This document shows, in pieces, positions 62,763-64,000 of a DNA stretch of 64,000 bases. The translations under genes and the position numbers were made by a program. Numbering within the stretch: the stretch's first letter is position 1; every line of letters starts with the position of its first letter. The notes under the pieces were generated by a model. It was not told the DNA's origin. It worked only from the letters and a program-made list of their open reading frames with translations, and made no database searches. This stretch comes from Paratissierella segnis (GTDB taxonomy: Bacteria > Bacillota > Clostridia > Tissierellales > Tissierellaceae): NCBI RefSeq assembly GCF_014385195.1, contig NZ_JACRTG010000005.1:4655-68654 (forward strand), written 5' to 3'.

Positions 62763-63371
62763 CTATAGCAAATTGGAATCCAAGATTACATAATTGGCCC
62801 TGTGAATATATAGGCTTTTTCCATCAATATTTAATCTGGTCATCTTAGGCAAATCTTTAGGAACTGTAATATATACGCTGTTGCCTTGATATACTCCTAT
62901 GGGGATACCTAATTGACTTGATATTATTATAGTTTTACTCTTTCCTATCTTATTTTTTATATTATTTACAAATCTGTCAATAGGTACAAATCCGCCGCCG
63001 TTATCTATGGTTATTTCTTCCGGCATATCAAAATCTTCAATCATATCCAAACCGTCTTCAGCGAATATTACAGTATTGCCTACTTGAATCATTTGTTTCC
63101 CATTGATAGTAATCTCCAAAACGGAGGAATCAAAACCTTCAGAAGATGAATCATCACCATCATTATTTTCCAAAATACCTACCGTGATTTTTTTGCCATC
63201 AACAGTTAAAGTTTTATTAGCATAATTATCGTATACGTTGATTATATAGTGTCCACCAATTAATTCACCCTTTTTTACAGCTATAAAATCCTTGATTTTT
63301 GCACAACCTGAAAAACTTGCTAAAATAACGATTATTGCAAATATAATCAGCAACTTACTCTTTCTTTTCAT
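62763..63371 (-). CDS. DUF5052-type lipoprotein
   Basis: 202 residues. Lipobox FSGC (Cys23) after a hydrophobic signal, then a beta-rich extracytoplasmic domain beginning LIGGHYIINVYDNYANKTLTV. The pattern fits the DUF5052 family of Firmicute lipoproteins, whose function is unknown. ATG start with AAGGAAGG upstream. Convergent with the RNase/inhibitor pair and followed by a shared terminator. Confidence 0.7.
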   Translation of the reverse strand: MKRKSKLLIIFAIIVILASFSGCAKIKDFIAVKKGELIGGHYIINVYDNYANKTLTVDGKKITVGILENNDGDDSSSEGFDSSVLEITINGKQMIQVGNTVIFAEDGLDMIEDFDMPEEITIDNGGGFVPIDRFVNNIKNKIGKSKTIIISSQLGIPIGVYQGNSVYITVPKDLPKMTRLNIDGKSLYIHRANYVILDSNLL

Positions 63372-63522
63372 TTTAGACCTTCCTTTTATATAAATTAATA
63401 TAAGTGCAACTTTATTAGGTATGGTTAAACTTTCTATCTTATTATTATAACATTTAATTTGGGAGTTTCATATCCCTAGACATTTAGGTATAATTGGAGT
63501 AAAATATACAAAACTATTAAAA

Positions 63523-63554
63523 AATTCACAATTCACAGTTCACAATGCACAATT
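63523..63554. repeat. AATTGTG-family heptamers, reverse orientation
   Basis: On the minus strand this reads AATTGTG, CATTGTG, AACTGTG, AATTGTG, AATT, the same family as 16751-16832. Confidence 0.8.
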
Positions 63555-63595
63555 AAAAGAAAAAAAGAAAGAGTGAAGAGAGAAAAACAAAAAAA

Positions 63596-64000
63596 GACAG
63601 GTAATAGGTAAGAGGTAAGAGGTAAGAGGTAAGAGTTAAGAGTTATTGGGGTCGAACTTTGGGGATGAGAATACAATTGATAGTTGATAGAGGACAGTTG
63701 ACAGTTGAACAATATTCATCCTATGCAGTATAATCACCGCTTTTGTCATCCTGAGTTTAGCAGTATAAACATTACTTCCGAAGGATCTCCGGTTTTGAAA
63801 GACAGGTAATAGGTAAGAGTGAAGAACTAAGAGTGAAGAGTTGCTGGGGTCGAACTTTGGGGATGAGAATACAATTTACAGTTGATAGAGGACAGTTGAC
63901 AGTTGAACAATATTCATCCTATGCAGTATAATCACTGCTTTTGTCATCCTGAGTTTAGCAGTATAAACATTACTTCCGAAGGATCTCCGGTTTTGAAAGA
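63596..64000. repeat. Two tandem copies of a ~200-bp complex repeat, running off the edge
   Basis: Copy 1 (63596-63800) and copy 2 (63801-64000) share nearly all bases; the distance between matching points is 205 at the left and 198 after the heptamer section, as if one 7-bp unit was lost. Each copy holds GGTAAGA-type heptamers, a GATAGTT/GACAGTT heptamer section, and an end segment with GTCATCCTGAG and CGAAGGATCTCC. No coding capacity is apparent. Together with the heptamers at 63523-63554 it accounts for most of the 629-base gap after the DUF5052 gene. Confidence 0.9.

Noticed and set aside
63596..64000. CRISPR array at the right edge
   Set aside because: The repeats are about 200 bp, with 7-bp internal units, and there are no unique spacers or cas genes.

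Overview
The window is an AT-rich, densely coding stretch of a low-GC Gram-positive anaerobe. It contains a complete ornithine-degradation pathway through the B12-dependent D-ornithine 4,5-aminomutase, a nine-gene V-type ATPase, many peptidases and amidohydrolases, GTG/TTG starts with strong AGGAGG ribosome sites, and a sporulation-type membrane protein (YtaF). This fits an amino-acid-fermenting Clostridia/Tissierellia bacterium (relatives of Tissierella, Sporanaerobacter or Sedimentibacter). The taxonomic call is inference. No rRNA, tRNA, CRISPR array, prophage or intact insertion sequence was seen.

Layout. 1-16.8 kb: mixed housekeeping and envelope genes. These are a truncated DUF4179 protein, YqxD, a ComEC-like MBL hydrolase with a DUF3006 protein, YtaF, a GerMN lipoprotein, an MFS exporter with its ArsR-type regulator, CsaA, a LysM protein, a large SWIM/SNF2 helicase, a YwlG-type protein, a flavin reductase, a WrbA-like flavoprotein, a DUF4349 lipoprotein and an exported M19 dipeptidase. 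17.1-26.1 kb: an eight-gene operon of a Dpp/Opp ABC transporter (two ATPases, two permeases, binding lipoprotein) with an N-acyl-D-amino-acid deacylase, a second M19 dipeptidase and a divergent cis-prenyltransferase-like protein. It looks like a system for importing and cleaving D-residue-containing peptides. 26.3-34.8 kb: ntpFIKECGABD, whose K subunit carries all five known Na+-liganding residues of the Enterococcus hirae enzyme. 34.9-36.8 kb: an ABC-F ATPase behind a consensus promoter and a long, foldable leader that hides its ribosome binding site.

36.9-46.3 kb: a sigma-54 activator followed by ord, ortA, ortB, oraS, oraE, a GlmL-like accessory gene and orr. A clean -24/-12 promoter and a twin dyad enhancer lie between the activator and ord. 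46.4-60.9 kb: a poorly characterised catabolic region. It holds an M20 aminoacylase-like gene, a RocB-like M20 gene interrupted by two in-frame TAG codons, its intact paralogue, an alanine-racemase-like protein with an altered PLP-lysine motif, an APC permease, two SsnA/AtzA-like amidohydrolases, a hydantoinase/allantoinase-like enzyme overlapping a cytoplasmic CapA-like metallophosphatase, and a canonical alanine racemase. 61-64 kb: an EamA transporter, a barnase-like lipoprotein RNase with a barstar-like inhibitor, a DUF5052 lipoprotein, and repeats.

How it fits together: peptides and derivatised amino acids are imported and hydrolysed, racemases interconvert L and D forms, ornithine is converted to D-ornithine and fermented, and the V-ATPase links ATP to a probable sodium gradient. 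A second theme is repeated DNA. Short tandem repeats with a strict 7-bp period, in at least three sequence families, occur in several intergenic gaps. One array supplies the last codons and stop of a gene, and others are embedded in a tandem ~200-bp repeat at the right edge.
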